Positions 25,048-34,580 of a DNA stretch of 39,451 nt are shown here, piece by piece (within the stretch, counting starts at the first letter, position 1; the number at the start of each line of letters is the position of its first letter). Under the pieces are notes generated by a model. That model saw only the letters and a list, made by a program, of their open reading frames with translations. It had not been told where the DNA came from and searched no databases. The position numbers were made by a program, and so were the translations under genes. Location of the stretch: NCBI GenBank assembly GCA_017458125.1, contig JAFTGB010000006.1, forward strand, positions 1-39,451, read 5' to 3'. Origin of the DNA: Prevotella sp. Lineage in GTDB: Bacteria > Bacteroidota > Bacteroidia > Bacteroidales > Bacteroidaceae.

Positions 25048-26655
25048 TCAGAAGGTGCAACCTACGGCCATAGACAGGCGGAGGCGGCGGTTGCCGTCGG
25101 TGTATTCGTTGGAGGTATTGGTGAAAGCGTAGTCTGCGCCTCCCTTGACGAAGGCCGTCAGTCGTGTCTTGGGCAGCACGAAGGCATACTTGACATTTGC
25201 TCCCATGCCGTACTGCTTAGCTGTCAGGAGTCGGTATTCGCGGAAGAGCCATGCCTCCATGGTGGGAGGCGTGCGGTCTTGAGAAGACGGTGTCTGGTAG
25301 AGCCTGTCCTCGTAAGGTGTGCCGCTTCCCCCTTGGTAACTGAGGTGTGCCGTCAGCGACAGCACGCTGCCAGTCAGCACAATATGGCGCGTGCCGCTTG
25401 CGTAGACCAGCGTCGTGTTCAGCTTCTGTGTCCGGTAGTAGGGATAGACGATGCCCGTCACGTCGCGCTGTCTCCAGTCGATGCCCGCCGTCAGCGTCCA
25501 TGTCGGCAGTTCTCCGTTCACCATAAGGTCTGCCGTGTAGCTGACACTGATGTTCGTCCACTTTTTGTCGCCTGCCTTGACGGGGTCGTAATACTGGTAG
25601 TAGTGGGCGCCGTTGGCGTTGGTCAGCTCGCGGTATGTCTCCACGTTGTTCACCAGTTTCTCCCTGCTGACTGCCATGTTGAGGCGGTGTTCCGAGTTAG
25701 CGGCCCGGTATTGCAGCGTGCCCTGATAGCTGAACAGGTCGCGCTTGTGGTTGGTGAAGGTGACGGTGTAGGGCGATTTGCGTCCGTAGTATCCCGTGCC
25801 GTGGCTCAGGGTGAAACAGTTGTAGAATGCCCACTGCGCCGTGGGTTTCCATTCTACCTGAACGCTGCCGCCGTGGCGGTCTTCGACGAGTGGCAGTTCG
25901 CGTCCGCTCTCGGTGTAGCCTGTCGTGCCGAACTGTTCCACACGTCCCATGAACGCCCCGTAGCTGATGAGCGACTTGTAGACCCTGTCCTCCTTGCCGT
26001 AGGTGCTGAATGTGATGCTCTCCGTGTTGCGGTGGTACAGGTAGTTGGCACCAACGGTCAGCCATGGGGTCACTTCTCCAGTAGCGCCCACGCTCAGTTG
26101 CAGGTCCATGAGCTTGTTGCTGTGGCGCAAGTCCTTGTATTTGGCATAGTTGGCTGCCGTATAGCCGACGCGTGCACCCAGTGAGTAGCCCTTCCACAGT
26201 TCCACGCCGATGGCTCCCGTCAGCAGGTAGGTGTCGCGGTGCTTGCGCCCCGTGTTGGTCAGTGAGTCCTCCACGATGTCGAAGGGCTTGCGTGTGGGGT
26301 CGATGAATGCCGAACCAGCCATGTTACGCCCCGACAGGTTGTCGTAGCTGATGGCGCCGTAGACCACAGTACGGGCCGACAGGCGTTGGAAAGCCTCGGC
26401 ATGCACGGTGGCCTGCAGGGCCTTCGGCGGTTGCCAGTAGTCTGTCAGTCCGCCGTCGGCATAGCTGATGCCTGCTTCGGCCTCGGCTATGTTGGGAGCT
26501 GCGTATTGTGTCAGCCCTGCCGCGCACGGTGCGGTCAGCCAAGGGTTGCGCTGCTTCACGAACTGGAAGTCGCGAAGCAGCAGCGAGTCCTGTGCGCAGC
26601 AGGCTGATGCCGCGCACAGGAAAAGCGATAGACTGATTAGTTTCTTAACGAACAT
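25048..26655 (-). CDS. DUF6850 family outer-membrane beta-barrel protein
   Basis: This 535-residue protein has a signal peptide (MFVKKLISLSLFLCAASACC, cleavage after CCAQ). Long alternating beta-strand sequence ends in the membrane-type strand RRLRLSMAVGCTF. The QFVKQRNPWLTAPCAAGL start of the mature protein is what I recall for DUF6850, which accompanies DUF4876 lipoproteins and TonB-dependent receptors. It is the last gene of the operon and overlaps the DUF4876 gene by 19 nt, pointing to translational coupling. Function is unknown; a barrel that works with the upstream receptor is a reasonable inference. Confidence 0.82.
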   Translation of the reverse strand: MFVKKLISLSLFLCAASACCAQDSLLLRDFQFVKQRNPWLTAPCAAGLTQYAAPNIAEAEAGISYADGGLTDYWQPPKALQATVHAEAFQRLSARTVVYGAISYDNLSGRNMAGSAFIDPTRKPFDIVEDSLTNTGRKHRDTYLLTGAIGVELWKGYSLGARVGYTAANYAKYKDLRHSNKLMDLQLSVGATGEVTPWLTVGANYLYHRNTESITFSTYGKEDRVYKSLISYGAFMGRVEQFGTTGYTESGRELPLVEDRHGGSVQVEWKPTAQWAFYNCFTLSHGTGYYGRKSPYTVTFTNHKRDLFSYQGTLQYRAANSEHRLNMAVSREKLVNNVETYRELTNANGAHYYQYYDPVKAGDKKWTNISVSYTADLMVNGELPTWTLTAGIDWRQRDVTGIVYPYYRTQKLNTTLVYASGTRHIVLTGSVLSLTAHLSYQGGSGTPYEDRLYQTPSSQDRTPPTMEAWLFREYRLLTAKQYGMGANVKYAFVLPKTRLTAFVKGGADYAFTNTSNEYTDGNRRLRLSMAVGCTF

Positions 26656-27950
26656 TTCTGGCGCTCGTGGAAGTCGGCTGTCGAGTTGTTGGTGTCCTGG
26701 AAGATGATGTGAGCACCGTTCTTCATGGAGGCTTCAGCGTCGATGCCGCTCGGGTCGGTCGAGGCGTCTACACCTAATGCGTAGCTGTAGACCAGTTTGC
26801 CGGCGTTCTCAGCCAAAGCCTCGGTGGCAGCCTTGTCCACGTTGCGGTAGAGCACGTGACCCATGTAGTTGGTCAGTGTCACGTAACCGGCGTCGATGTC
26901 GCTGGTCAGTCGCTTCTGGCTGTCGGCCACCTTGGTGCTGGCATACACCTCCATACCGTCGAGTATCCACTTGTTGGGCACCTTCAGACAGGCGTAGACG
27001 GCATCGCCCTCCTTGCCACCGTCGTACCACACGTTGTCGGCCGACTCAGCAAAGGCAGCGGGGGTGACACCCTGCGTCTGGAAGATGAAGACGGCGGGCG
27101 ACGACACGCTGAACGTCCAGGCGTTGCCCAGTCCCAGCTTCTTGGCTTTCAGGTAGTGCGTGGTGGGTATGACGTCCGACGGTGTGGGATAGTAGTTGGT
27201 GTTGTTGTAGCCGCTCTCAGGGTCGTACATGCAGTAGTAGTCGGCGTTGGCGTAGTTGACGGACTGGCTGACGGTCTGCGTGTTGTCAATGGCACCGTTG
27301 ATGTTGAGCACCAGCTGTGAGTAGGGTGCTATGGTCACCTCGGCGGGGAACCACCAGAGACCGTGCTGGGCGGGGATGAACTCCTGCGACGCGTAGGTCA
27401 GCTTGCCGTCCTCGCCGTAGTTGTTGTTTTTGGCGTGTCCGTTGCCGGGTGTCACGGAGGCTATGCACAGGTTGTTGAGCACGGCCTGTTCGCCGCTGTT
27501 GTTATAGAGGATGATGCACTTGTCAAACTGGAATGTCTTGCCGTCATCCTTTGGGCAACCGCCGTTGTAGAGCTCCTTGATGATGACCTGGCTGCTCTTG
27601 GCCTCCTTCAGTTCTATGGTGGCTGTGGCCACCTTGCCTGCGGTCAGTGTGATGTTGGTGGCCGTACCGTTGAACACATAGCGGTAGCCCTCCGTGTAGC
27701 GTGTGGCCGACACGGTGGCGTTGTAGACACCCGGCGTCACCTTGAAGGTGGCTATACCGTTGATATCAGTGAAGGCAGAATAAGCGGATGTCGTCGTGGC
27801 GTTGGTCAGTTGTACCTCAAATCCGTCCACGTTGTCGGTTCCTGTCACCTGAATGGTCAGGTCGGTCAGTTGCACTTCGTCGTCTTTGTCGCTGCAGGCT
27901 GTCAGGCACAGGCTCATGACTGCCATCATCATTACAAAATACTTCTTCAT
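26637..27950 (-). CDS. DUF4876 domain lipoprotein
   Basis: This 437-residue protein has a lipobox (MMAVMSLCLTAC, Cys19). An N-terminal beta-sandwich (about 30-115) resembles a transthyretin/carboxypeptidase-regulatory fold (GFEVQLTNATTTSAY, GIATFKVTPGVYNATVSA). The DUF4876 region follows (IIKELYNGGCPKDDGKTFQF, KCIILYNNSGEQAVL, WWFPAEVTIAPYSQLVLNI). It should sit on the outer membrane facing out or in the periplasm. It is the middle gene of the receptor-lipoprotein-barrel operon: 15 nt after the receptor gene and overlapping the next by 19 nt. By position it may act like a SusD-type surface partner, although it has no TPR fold visible. Confidence 0.85.
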   Translation of the reverse strand: MKKYFVMMMAVMSLCLTACSDKDDEVQLTDLTIQVTGTDNVDGFEVQLTNATTTSAYSAFTDINGIATFKVTPGVYNATVSATRYTEGYRYVFNGTATNITLTAGKVATATIELKEAKSSQVIIKELYNGGCPKDDGKTFQFDKCIILYNNSGEQAVLNNLCIASVTPGNGHAKNNNYGEDGKLTYASQEFIPAQHGLWWFPAEVTIAPYSQLVLNINGAIDNTQTVSQSVNYANADYYCMYDPESGYNNTNYYPTPSDVIPTTHYLKAKKLGLGNAWTFSVSSPAVFIFQTQGVTPAAFAESADNVWYDGGKEGDAVYACLKVPNKWILDGMEVYASTKVADSQKRLTSDIDAGYVTLTNYMGHVLYRNVDKAATEALAENAGKLVYSYALGVDASTDPSGIDAEASMKNGAHIIFQDTNNSTADFHERQKCSLRN

Positions 27951-27965
27951 TGTTCTTTTTCTTTA

Positions 27966-30944
27966 TTATAATTTGAGTTTAAGTGATAGTCCGTAGTAGT
28001 AGCTCGGTATGTATCCGCTGCCGAAGAGCGTCGTCTCCAAGTCAGTCTGCGACGAGTGCACCGTGCGCATGCTGTTCAGGAAGTTGTTGGCGTAGAACGA
28101 CACGCTGACGTGGTTGCCTATCTCCTTGGTGACGCTCAGGTTGGCCGAGTAGTAGCTGCTGATGCGGTTGGCATTCATGATGTAGGGGTAGTTGCTGCGC
28201 ACCACCAGTTTCGTCAGGTCGTTGAAGAGCGTGGCGTCGTTGTCGCGCGCCCATGCCAGCTTCTCGGCAAAGGGTATCAGCTCCGTGGGGTTCTCCCATG
28301 TGGAGTAGTATTCGGGGTAGACGGCGATGTACTGGTTCTCCGTCGTGCCGTCGTAAGGCGTACCGAAGTAGTCGCCGGCCTTGGCCAGCACGATGCCTCG
28401 CGTGCCGTCCTCCAGTTCGCTCAGGTTGCGGCGGTAGTTGTATAGCGACGACTCAATGCGCAGCGCCACAATCATGCGTATCTTGGGAATGTGGGTGGTC
28501 AGTGTCACGTTCAGGTTGGCCTGCTTCGACAGCGAGCCGTTGGCCACCGCCGCATTGGCGCTATAGGTAGCCCCGGTGACGTTGGAGCCGCGGTAGTATC
28601 CGATGTAGGCGTACGGCTGGTTGCCTGACATGGTGGAGCTGACTCCCAGCGGGATGTCTGCAAAGAGCACGTCGTCCGTACCTTTATAATAATAGTAGTT
28701 GCCGTCGATGCGTATGGAGGTGCGCAGGGGACGTATCTGTGCGAAGTCGACTATCCACTCCAGTCCGTAGCGGTCCACGGCGCTGCCGTTGATGTAGCGG
28801 TCGTTGACGGCGTAGGTGTTGCGCTCCAAGTATTCCAGTTGCATGGGTGCTGTAGCTCCCGTGGCGTCCGTCACGGTGACCACGCCCGTCTGGCGGTCCA
28901 CGTCGAAGCGCCGGTTGTCGGCACTGACGGTCACCGCGTTCAGCGATGCCGGCGGTGTGTACTTGTAGGTCATCGGCGTATAGACGTCGGTGGACATGTA
29001 GGGGCGGCGCGTCTGGTGGTGGAAGGCCGACAGCGAGATGCGTGTGCCCTTGACGGTCATCTCCACGCCGATGTCGGTCTGGTTGGTGTACTGCCAGCGC
29101 AGGCCGGGGTTGTAGATGGCGCGCGACGGATAGGTGTGGTAGGCGTAATACGACCGGTTGTCGCTGGTCGACGTGGAGGCGAAGGCCAGCCTGTCGGCAT
29201 ACGACGGGGTGGGGTATAGCACCTGGAACGAGGGCAGTTTGACGCTCTTTCCCCATCCGGCATGCATGCTCAGCTCGCTCACCCACCGCTTGTGCTGGTT
29301 GCGCCAGAAGACGTAACGCCCGTTGAAGCGTGGCGACAGGCTGCTCACCGTGCCATAGTCGGAGCTGCCGATGACGGTCATGTCGTTGCGCAGTCCGGCC
29401 GTCAGCTCCAGTGTGGAGCGGCGGGTAGTGGGCACGCTGACCTTCTCCTCGGCGTAGAGGGCTATGTTGTTCATCGTGGGAAGCTCGTCGTACCGGTACT
29501 CGCGCCATGTGGGAGCGTAGCGCATGTCGTCGTAGTAGGTGCCGCGCCCGTTGTTGCGGCTGCCGCTGTAGTCGGCGCCCACCATGAGCTTGTTCAGCAC
29601 CCGTCCGAAGCGGTGTGTCCATTCGCCTTTCAGCTTGACTGCCCAGTTGAGGGGTTTCGAGTCGTTGAAGCCTTTGACGTACCAGTAGCCCGTCGGTCCG
29701 AGTATGATGGCGTTTGGTGTGTTGAGGCCGTCGTAGTCCTGAGCAATGAAGTAGCCCTCCTCTGTTGTGTGCAGGTAGGGCTGTGTGGAGGCGCTGCTGG
29801 TGCTGGTGTAGTTCTCCGATCGGTGGTCGCTGTAGCCTATGGAGCCGTGCAGCGACACGTTGGTGAGCCAGGGCTTGTTGACGAGCCACTGCAGGTCAGC
29901 GTGAGCCCGCAGCGTGTTGTCGCGCACCTTCGAGTAGTCGTCCAACTCGTTGTCGGGGTCGGCTTCCGAGTTGTAGCCGCCGATGTTGCCGCTCAGCCCG
30001 ATGTTCAGCGTCAGCGGCATGGCGTCCTTCATGTACGTGTTCATGTAGTTCAGCGACAGGATATTGCGCTGGTAAGCCGTATGGGGCGACACGGCGTTGG
30101 AGAACGAGCGCGCATGTTCAAACGAGGCATTCAGCACGCCGTTGCTGCCACCCAGGTCAAAGCCCTTGTTGACGGCAATCTGACGGGTGTGCTGGTTTAT
30201 CTTGCCTTCCACCACGAAGGGCGACTTACCCTTGCGTGTGTTGACCTTGACGATGCCGTTGGACAGGTCGCCATACTCCACCGAGGGAATACCCGTGATG
30301 ATTTCAACGCTTTCGATGTTGGAGGCACTGATGGTACGTGTCGAGGCTGCCAGCGTCTCGCCCGTCTCGGCATTGTTGCTCATGCGCACGCCGTCCACTT
30401 CGATGGCGGTGCCGAACGAGGCGTTGCCTTTCTCCGACGACCCGCTGCGCAGAGCCATACGGTTGTCGTTGACCAGTGTCGCGTTGGTTGTCTTGCCGCC
30501 GGGCAGCAGGGCGTCCAAGTCGCTGATGTTGAGTATCTGTTGGTTGTCGAGTGTCGACCGGTTGATGGTGTACGACGTGGTGCTCTCGTTGGTCTTGCGC
30601 TTGGCCGTCACCGTCACCTCGTCTAACCGCAGGCTCTCCTCCTTGATGCGCAGGTTCATGTTGGTGATGTCGTTGCTGACGTTCATGGTCCACGTGCGCT
30701 TCAGGAAGCCTAAGCACTGGACGCTGACGGTGAGTCTGCCCCGTGCCACGCCCTTGATGGTGAAGCGGCCTTTGGCGTCGGTGACCGCCCACTGCCCGCT
30801 TTCGGCTATCAGAATGCTGGCAAACTCCACCGGCTGTGCGGTTTCGTCGTTGACCACCTTGCCGCTTAGGGTCACCTGTGCCGTGACGCTCATGCAGCAG
30901 GTCAGCATAAGCAGTAGCAGGAGAAACGTCTTTTGCATGTTCAT
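27966..30944 (-). CDS. TonB-dependent receptor with carboxypeptidase-regulatory N-domain
   Basis: This 992-residue outer-membrane receptor has a signal peptide (MNMQKTFLLLLLMLTCCMSV, cleavage after TAQ). The CarboxypepD_reg-like domain (about 24-110; SGKVVNDETAQPVEFASILI) is typical of Bacteroidota. The plug domain (about 125-240; IEVDGVRMSNNAET, ESVEIITGIPSVEYGDLSNG) leads into a 22-strand barrel ending in SYYYGLSLKLKL. The open frame extends to 31013, but the promoter's -7 element at 30983-30990 lies inside that extension, so the start is set at 30944 (or 30938). No SusD gene follows; instead DUF4876 and DUF6850 genes do. The substrate is unknown. It is divergent from the M16 protease gene. 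Confidence 0.93.
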   Translation of the reverse strand: MNMQKTFLLLLLMLTCCMSVTAQVTLSGKVVNDETAQPVEFASILIAESGQWAVTDAKGRFTIKGVARGRLTVSVQCLGFLKRTWTMNVSNDITNMNLRIKEESLRLDEVTVTAKRKTNESTTSYTINRSTLDNQQILNISDLDALLPGGKTTNATLVNDNRMALRSGSSEKGNASFGTAIEVDGVRMSNNAETGETLAASTRTISASNIESVEIITGIPSVEYGDLSNGIVKVNTRKGKSPFVVEGKINQHTRQIAVNKGFDLGGSNGVLNASFEHARSFSNAVSPHTAYQRNILSLNYMNTYMKDAMPLTLNIGLSGNIGGYNSEADPDNELDDYSKVRDNTLRAHADLQWLVNKPWLTNVSLHGSIGYSDHRSENYTSTSSASTQPYLHTTEEGYFIAQDYDGLNTPNAIILGPTGYWYVKGFNDSKPLNWAVKLKGEWTHRFGRVLNKLMVGADYSGSRNNGRGTYYDDMRYAPTWREYRYDELPTMNNIALYAEEKVSVPTTRRSTLELTAGLRNDMTVIGSSDYGTVSSLSPRFNGRYVFWRNQHKRWVSELSMHAGWGKSVKLPSFQVLYPTPSYADRLAFASTSTSDNRSYYAYHTYPSRAIYNPGLRWQYTNQTDIGVEMTVKGTRISLSAFHHQTRRPYMSTDVYTPMTYKYTPPASLNAVTVSADNRRFDVDRQTGVVTVTDATGATAPMQLEYLERNTYAVNDRYINGSAVDRYGLEWIVDFAQIRPLRTSIRIDGNYYYYKGTDDVLFADIPLGVSSTMSGNQPYAYIGYYRGSNVTGATYSANAAVANGSLSKQANLNVTLTTHIPKIRMIVALRIESSLYNYRRNLSELEDGTRGIVLAKAGDYFGTPYDGTTENQYIAVYPEYYSTWENPTELIPFAEKLAWARDNDATLFNDLTKLVVRSNYPYIMNANRISSYYSANLSVTKEIGNHVSVSFYANNFLNSMRTVHSSQTDLETTLFGSGYIPSYYYGLSLKLKL

Positions 30945-30982
30945 GTCATTGCAACATTGTTTGAATGCGGATTTTGCGGGTG

Positions 30983-31013
30983 CAAAGGTACTGTATTTCA
31001 CCTGTTCCGTCAA
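30983..31013 (-). promoter_or_regulatory. Promoter of the receptor operon
   Basis: On the reverse strand TTG (31011-31013) and TACCTTTG (30983-30990) are separated by 20 nt. This excludes the longer start of the receptor at 31013. Confidence 0.75.
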
Positions 31014-31044
31014 TACCCAAAATTAGGTATTGTGTGCGAAATAC

Positions 31045-31075
31045 TTGTGACACTTGATAATTTTTAGTAATTTTG
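31045..31075 (+). promoter_or_regulatory. Promoter of the M16 protease gene
   Basis: TTG (31045-31047) and TAATTTTG (31068-31075) are separated by 20 nt. The predicted leader is about 26 nt before ATG 31108. Confidence 0.7.
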
Positions 31076-31107
31076 CAGCCATTATTAAAACCATAATAGA
31101 TAGTGTA

Positions 31108-33915
31108 ATGAAGAAACTGATTGTATGTTTTTTGACGGTGATGGCTGCCATGGCTGCACAGGCGCAGCCACTGCCGCAGGACCCTACCGTCCGTACAGGT
31201 AAGCTGAAGAACGGCATGACCTACTACATCCGCCACAATGCCAAGGAGGCCGGGCTGGCCGATTTCTACATCGCCCAGCGCGTGGGTGCCATCCTGGAGG
31301 AGCCGCGCCAGCGCGGACTGGCCCACTTTCTGGAGCATATGGCCTTCAACGGCACCAAGCATTTTCCTGGCAAGGGCAAGCAGTTGGGCATTGTGCCTTG
31401 GTGCGAGACCGTCGGTGTCAAGTTCGGTGCCAACCTGAATGCCTACACCAGCATTGACCAGACGGTTTACAACATCTCCTCCGTGCCCATCAAGCGTGAG
31501 GGCGTGCTCGACTCGTGCATGCTGATACTGCACGACTGGAGCCACTACCTGCTGCTGGAGGACAAAGAGATTGACAAGGAGCGCGGCGTCATCCATGAGG
31601 AGTGGCGCACCCGTCGTGCCGGCATGGCTGTGCAGCGGCTTATGGAACAGGCCATGCCCAAGGTGTATAAGGGCACCAAGTATGAGGACTGTCTGCCCAT
31701 AGGCTCCATGGACATCGTCGACCACTTCCCCTATCAGGACCTGCGCGACTACTACCAGAAGTGGTATCGTCCCGACCTGCAGGCCGTCGTCATCGTGGGC
31801 GACATTGACGTCGACAAGGTAGAGCAGAAGGTGAAGAAGCTGTTCTCCAAGATTCCCCTGCCCAAGCAGCGCGCCGAGCGTGTCTACTACCCCGTGAGTG
31901 ATAACGACTCGATGATAGTCGACATTGAGAAGGACGCCGAACAGCCTATTGTGCTGGTGCACCTCTACCAGAAGCGCGAGGCCACGCCCGACGCTGAGAA
32001 GAACAATATTAAATATGTACGCGCGAGCTACGTCGACGGGCTCATCTCCAACATGCTCAACGACCGTTTCTCCGAGTTGCGCCATCTGGCTAACCCGCCG
32101 TTCCAGAGCGCTACGGCCCGTGCCTCGTCGTTCTTCCTCAGTCGTACCAAGGATGCTTTCTCGCTGAGCATCAGCTGCAAGCAGGACAATGTGTTGGGCG
32201 GCATCATCACGGCTGTGGGCGTGGCAGAGCGTGCCCGTCAGCACGGCTTCACCCAGTCGGAGCTGGACCGCGCCAAGCGCGTCTACCTGAATGCTGCCGA
32301 GCGCCGCTACAACCAGCGTGACGACTACCGCAACTCGCACTACGTCAACCTGTGCATCAACCACTTCTTAGAGAGCGAGCCCCTGCAGTCGCAGGAGCAG
32401 AAGTTAGAGAACACCCGCAAGTTCGACGCCGAGGTGACGCTGGCCGAAGTCAACGAGGCCGTGCGCCAGCTCATCACCGACCGCAATCAGGTGGTTGTAG
32501 TCTATGCTCCTGACAAGGAGAGCGTCGTGCTGCCCACCGAGCGCCAGATAGAAGAGGTGGTCGTGGCAGCCCAGCAACAGCAGTATGCACCCTACGCCGA
32601 GCCGCAGATTGCCGACCGGCTGGTCAGCAGCCTGCCCCAGCCGGGCACCATCGTCAGCGAGAAGCCCTATCAGCATGGCTTCACCGAGCTGACACTGTCG
32701 AACGGCATGAAGGTGTATGCCAGGAAGACCGACTTCTCGGCCGATGCCGTGACCATGCAGATGAAGGCCGAGGGCGGCACGTCTGTCTACGGCGATGCCG
32801 ACATTCCCAACTTCACCCTCATTGCCAGTGCAGTGGCCGAGGGTGGCGTGGGCGACTTCGACGCCGTCACCCTGCGCCGCATGCTGAAGGGCAAGTCGGT
32901 GAAGGTGTCGCCGTCAGTGGGCACGCGCGGACAGAGCATCAGCGGCAGCTCGTCGGTGAAGGACATGAAGAGCATGTTCGAACTGGCCTACCTCTACTTC
33001 ACTGCGCCGCGCCGTGACACTACGGCTTACCAGGCTTTCATGAACCGTACCCGCGCGTTCCTCACCAACCGCAACGCCTCGCCGAAGGTCGACTACAACG
33101 ACTCCTGCTATGCCGCGCTCTACAACCACCATCCGCGTCTGGAGCCGGTAGTGCAGAAGACGCTCGACCGCGTCAGCTACGACCGCATCATGCAGATATA
33201 CAAGGAGCGCTTCAGCGACGCCTCCAACTTCGAGACCGTCATCATCGGCAACTACGACGAACAGCAGTTGCGCCAGTTCCTCTGTCAGTATCTGGCCGTG
33301 CTACCCGCCACCCACAAGGGCGAGAAAACCAACTGGCAGAACGTGCCGCAGATAGTGGACGGCCAGAAGGTGGTCAAGTTCAGCAAGAAGATGGCCACGC
33401 CGTTGGCCAACGTCACCCACTACTACACGGCCGACATCCCCTTCAGCGCACAGGCTGACCTGGAGCTCGACTTCCTGAGCCGTGTGCTGCAGATAGCCTA
33501 CACCGACTCCGTGCGCGAGGAGAAGGGAGGCACCTACGGCGTGCGTGTGGGCGTGAGCTTCGACAAGGACGACCACCCCACGGCCTTGCTCCGCATTGCC
33601 TACAATGCCGACCCGCAGCGTTACGGCGAGCTGAACCCCGTCGTCTACGACCAGCTGCGCCTGATAGCCGAGCAGGGACCTGCCGCCTCGTCGATGGAGA
33701 AGGTGAAGAAGTATCTGGTCAAACAGTACGACCAGCTGGCCATCACCAACGACTACTGGAGCTACATCATCTGGCACCAGTTAGAGGACGGTGTTGACTT
33801 CGACGTGAACTACTGCAAGATGGTGGAAGCCATGACAGCGGAGAATGTGCAGCAGATGGCTCGCCGCATACTGGATGCCAAGCGTCTGATTGAAGTCACC
33901 ATGCTTTCTGAGTGA
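31108..33915 (+). CDS. M16 family (pitrilysin/insulinase) zinc peptidase
   Basis: This 935-residue protein has a signal peptide (MKKLIVCFLTVMAAMAAQAQ), so it acts in the periplasm or envelope. The inverted zinc motif HFLEH is at residues 73-77, with the downstream ligand Glu in IHEEWRTRR near 163. Two M16 halves are visible: an active N-terminal one and an inactive C-terminal one (KGGTYGVRVGVSFDKD is the typical substrate-clamping segment). This is the large, two-halves-in-one-chain form common in Bacteroidota. The frame begins at 31054, but the start at 31108 gives the signal peptide and follows the promoter. It is divergent from the receptor operon; peptide degradation is the family role, and a link to the receptor's substrate is speculation. 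Confidence 0.93.
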   Translation: MKKLIVCFLTVMAAMAAQAQPLPQDPTVRTGKLKNGMTYYIRHNAKEAGLADFYIAQRVGAILEEPRQRGLAHFLEHMAFNGTKHFPGKGKQLGIVPWCETVGVKFGANLNAYTSIDQTVYNISSVPIKREGVLDSCMLILHDWSHYLLLEDKEIDKERGVIHEEWRTRRAGMAVQRLMEQAMPKVYKGTKYEDCLPIGSMDIVDHFPYQDLRDYYQKWYRPDLQAVVIVGDIDVDKVEQKVKKLFSKIPLPKQRAERVYYPVSDNDSMIVDIEKDAEQPIVLVHLYQKREATPDAEKNNIKYVRASYVDGLISNMLNDRFSELRHLANPPFQSATARASSFFLSRTKDAFSLSISCKQDNVLGGIITAVGVAERARQHGFTQSELDRAKRVYLNAAERRYNQRDDYRNSHYVNLCINHFLESEPLQSQEQKLENTRKFDAEVTLAEVNEAVRQLITDRNQVVVVYAPDKESVVLPTERQIEEVVVAAQQQQYAPYAEPQIADRLVSSLPQPGTIVSEKPYQHGFTELTLSNGMKVYARKTDFSADAVTMQMKAEGGTSVYGDADIPNFTLIASAVAEGGVGDFDAVTLRRMLKGKSVKVSPSVGTRGQSISGSSSVKDMKSMFELAYLYFTAPRRDTTAYQAFMNRTRAFLTNRNASPKVDYNDSCYAALYNHHPRLEPVVQKTLDRVSYDRIMQIYKERFSDASNFETVIIGNYDEQQLRQFLCQYLAVLPATHKGEKTNWQNVPQIVDGQKVVKFSKKMATPLANVTHYYTADIPFSAQADLELDFLSRVLQIAYTDSVREEKGGTYGVRVGVSFDKDDHPTALLRIAYNADPQRYGELNPVVYDQLRLIAEQGPAASSMEKVKKYLVKQYDQLAITNDYWSYIIWHQLEDGVDFDVNYCKMVEAMTAENVQQMARRILDAKRLIEVTMLSE

Positions 33916-34057
33916 ATTGAGAGTTGAGAGGTGAGAGTTGAGAGGTGAGAAATATGATTACTCTTGCTTCTTGTCTCTTGCTTCTAATAAATCGAAAATC
34001 GAAAATTCGTAAATCGAAAATAACAATAGTCCAATAGTGAAATAGTAAAATAGTAAA
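33914..34057 (+). repeat. Run of several different 7-8-bp tandem tracts
   Basis: Successive blocks are TTGAGAG/GTGAGAG units (33914-33950), CTCTTGCTTCTTGTCTCTTGC (about 33961-33985), ATCGAAA/ATTCGTA units (about 33990-34022) and AATAGTNA octamers (about 34024-34057). The last block runs right up to the start of the HMA gene. The block types are the same as those at 6482-6572 and 8104-8146. Confidence 0.85.
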
Positions 34058-34579
34058 ATGAAAAGGTTGTTTTTTTCCATGCTGGTCCTGCTGAGCGTAG
34101 GCGCATGGGCACAACAGAAAACCATGACAATGCGCATTGACGACATGCACTGCCGCAAGTGCGCAGACCGTATCACAGCCAAACTGGTGGAGCAGACCAG
34201 CGTCGACAGCATCCGCGTCAGCTTGGGCAAACACTGCGTCACCGTGCGCTACAACGAGGGCGAGATTACGCCCGACAGCATCCGCGCCATCGTCACCCAT
34301 GCCGGCTACACACCCGTCAGCTACTGCGAGTGTGGCAAGGGCGACTACGGCTACTTCCTCATTCCTGCCGAGCAGGCTACGCCGGAGACCATAGCCAAGG
34401 CGAAGGCCATCAAGGGCGTCAAGGATGCCAACACCAACGCCCGCCGCAAGTCGTTGGCTGTGAAGTACCATACCGACGTGCTCACGGCCGACCAGCTGCT
34501 GGCCGCCCTTCAGCAGGCCGGCATCCAGGCTGTGCTGCCCAAGCCGCACGTCTGCAAGGAAGAAGATAAAAACAAATGA
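34058..34579 (+). CDS. Periplasmic HMA (heavy-metal-associated) domain protein
   Basis: This 173-residue protein has a signal peptide (MKRLFFSMLVLLSVGAWA). An HMA fold at about 20-88 carries the metal motif MHCRKC (Cys32, Cys35). A second HMA-like repeat (about 97-160; YGYFLIPAEQATPETIAKA, then LAVKYHTDVLTADQLLAAL) lacks the CxxC. Extra cysteines are present at YCECG (90, 92) and near the C-terminus (HVC). It could bind copper or mercury-like ions in the periplasm, or one half may have become structural. It is followed 30 nt later by a small lipoprotein gene. The 7-8-bp repeats ending in AATAGTAAAATG immediately precede its start. Confidence 0.85.
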   Translation: MKRLFFSMLVLLSVGAWAQQKTMTMRIDDMHCRKCADRITAKLVEQTSVDSIRVSLGKHCVTVRYNEGEITPDSIRAIVTHAGYTPVSYCECGKGDYGYFLIPAEQATPETIAKAKAIKGVKDANTNARRKSLAVKYHTDVLTADQLLAALQQAGIQAVLPKPHVCKEEDKNK

Positions 34580-34580
34580 T

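Noticed and set aside
24665-25060. 131-residue minus-strand frame after asd
   Set aside because: It crosses the strong hairpin at 24971-25006 and the asd 3' end in antisense and has no motif.
29262-30626. 454-residue open frame antisense to the TonB-dependent receptor
   Set aside because: It mirrors the receptor's codon pattern, is rich in Val/Ala/Gly/His, has no motif, and the receptor on the other strand is a full, well-conserved family member with a promoter.
30946-32364. 472-residue open frame antisense to the M16 protease and across the divergent promoters
   Set aside because: It spans two promoters and reads antisense to conserved zinc-motif codons; no domain is visible.
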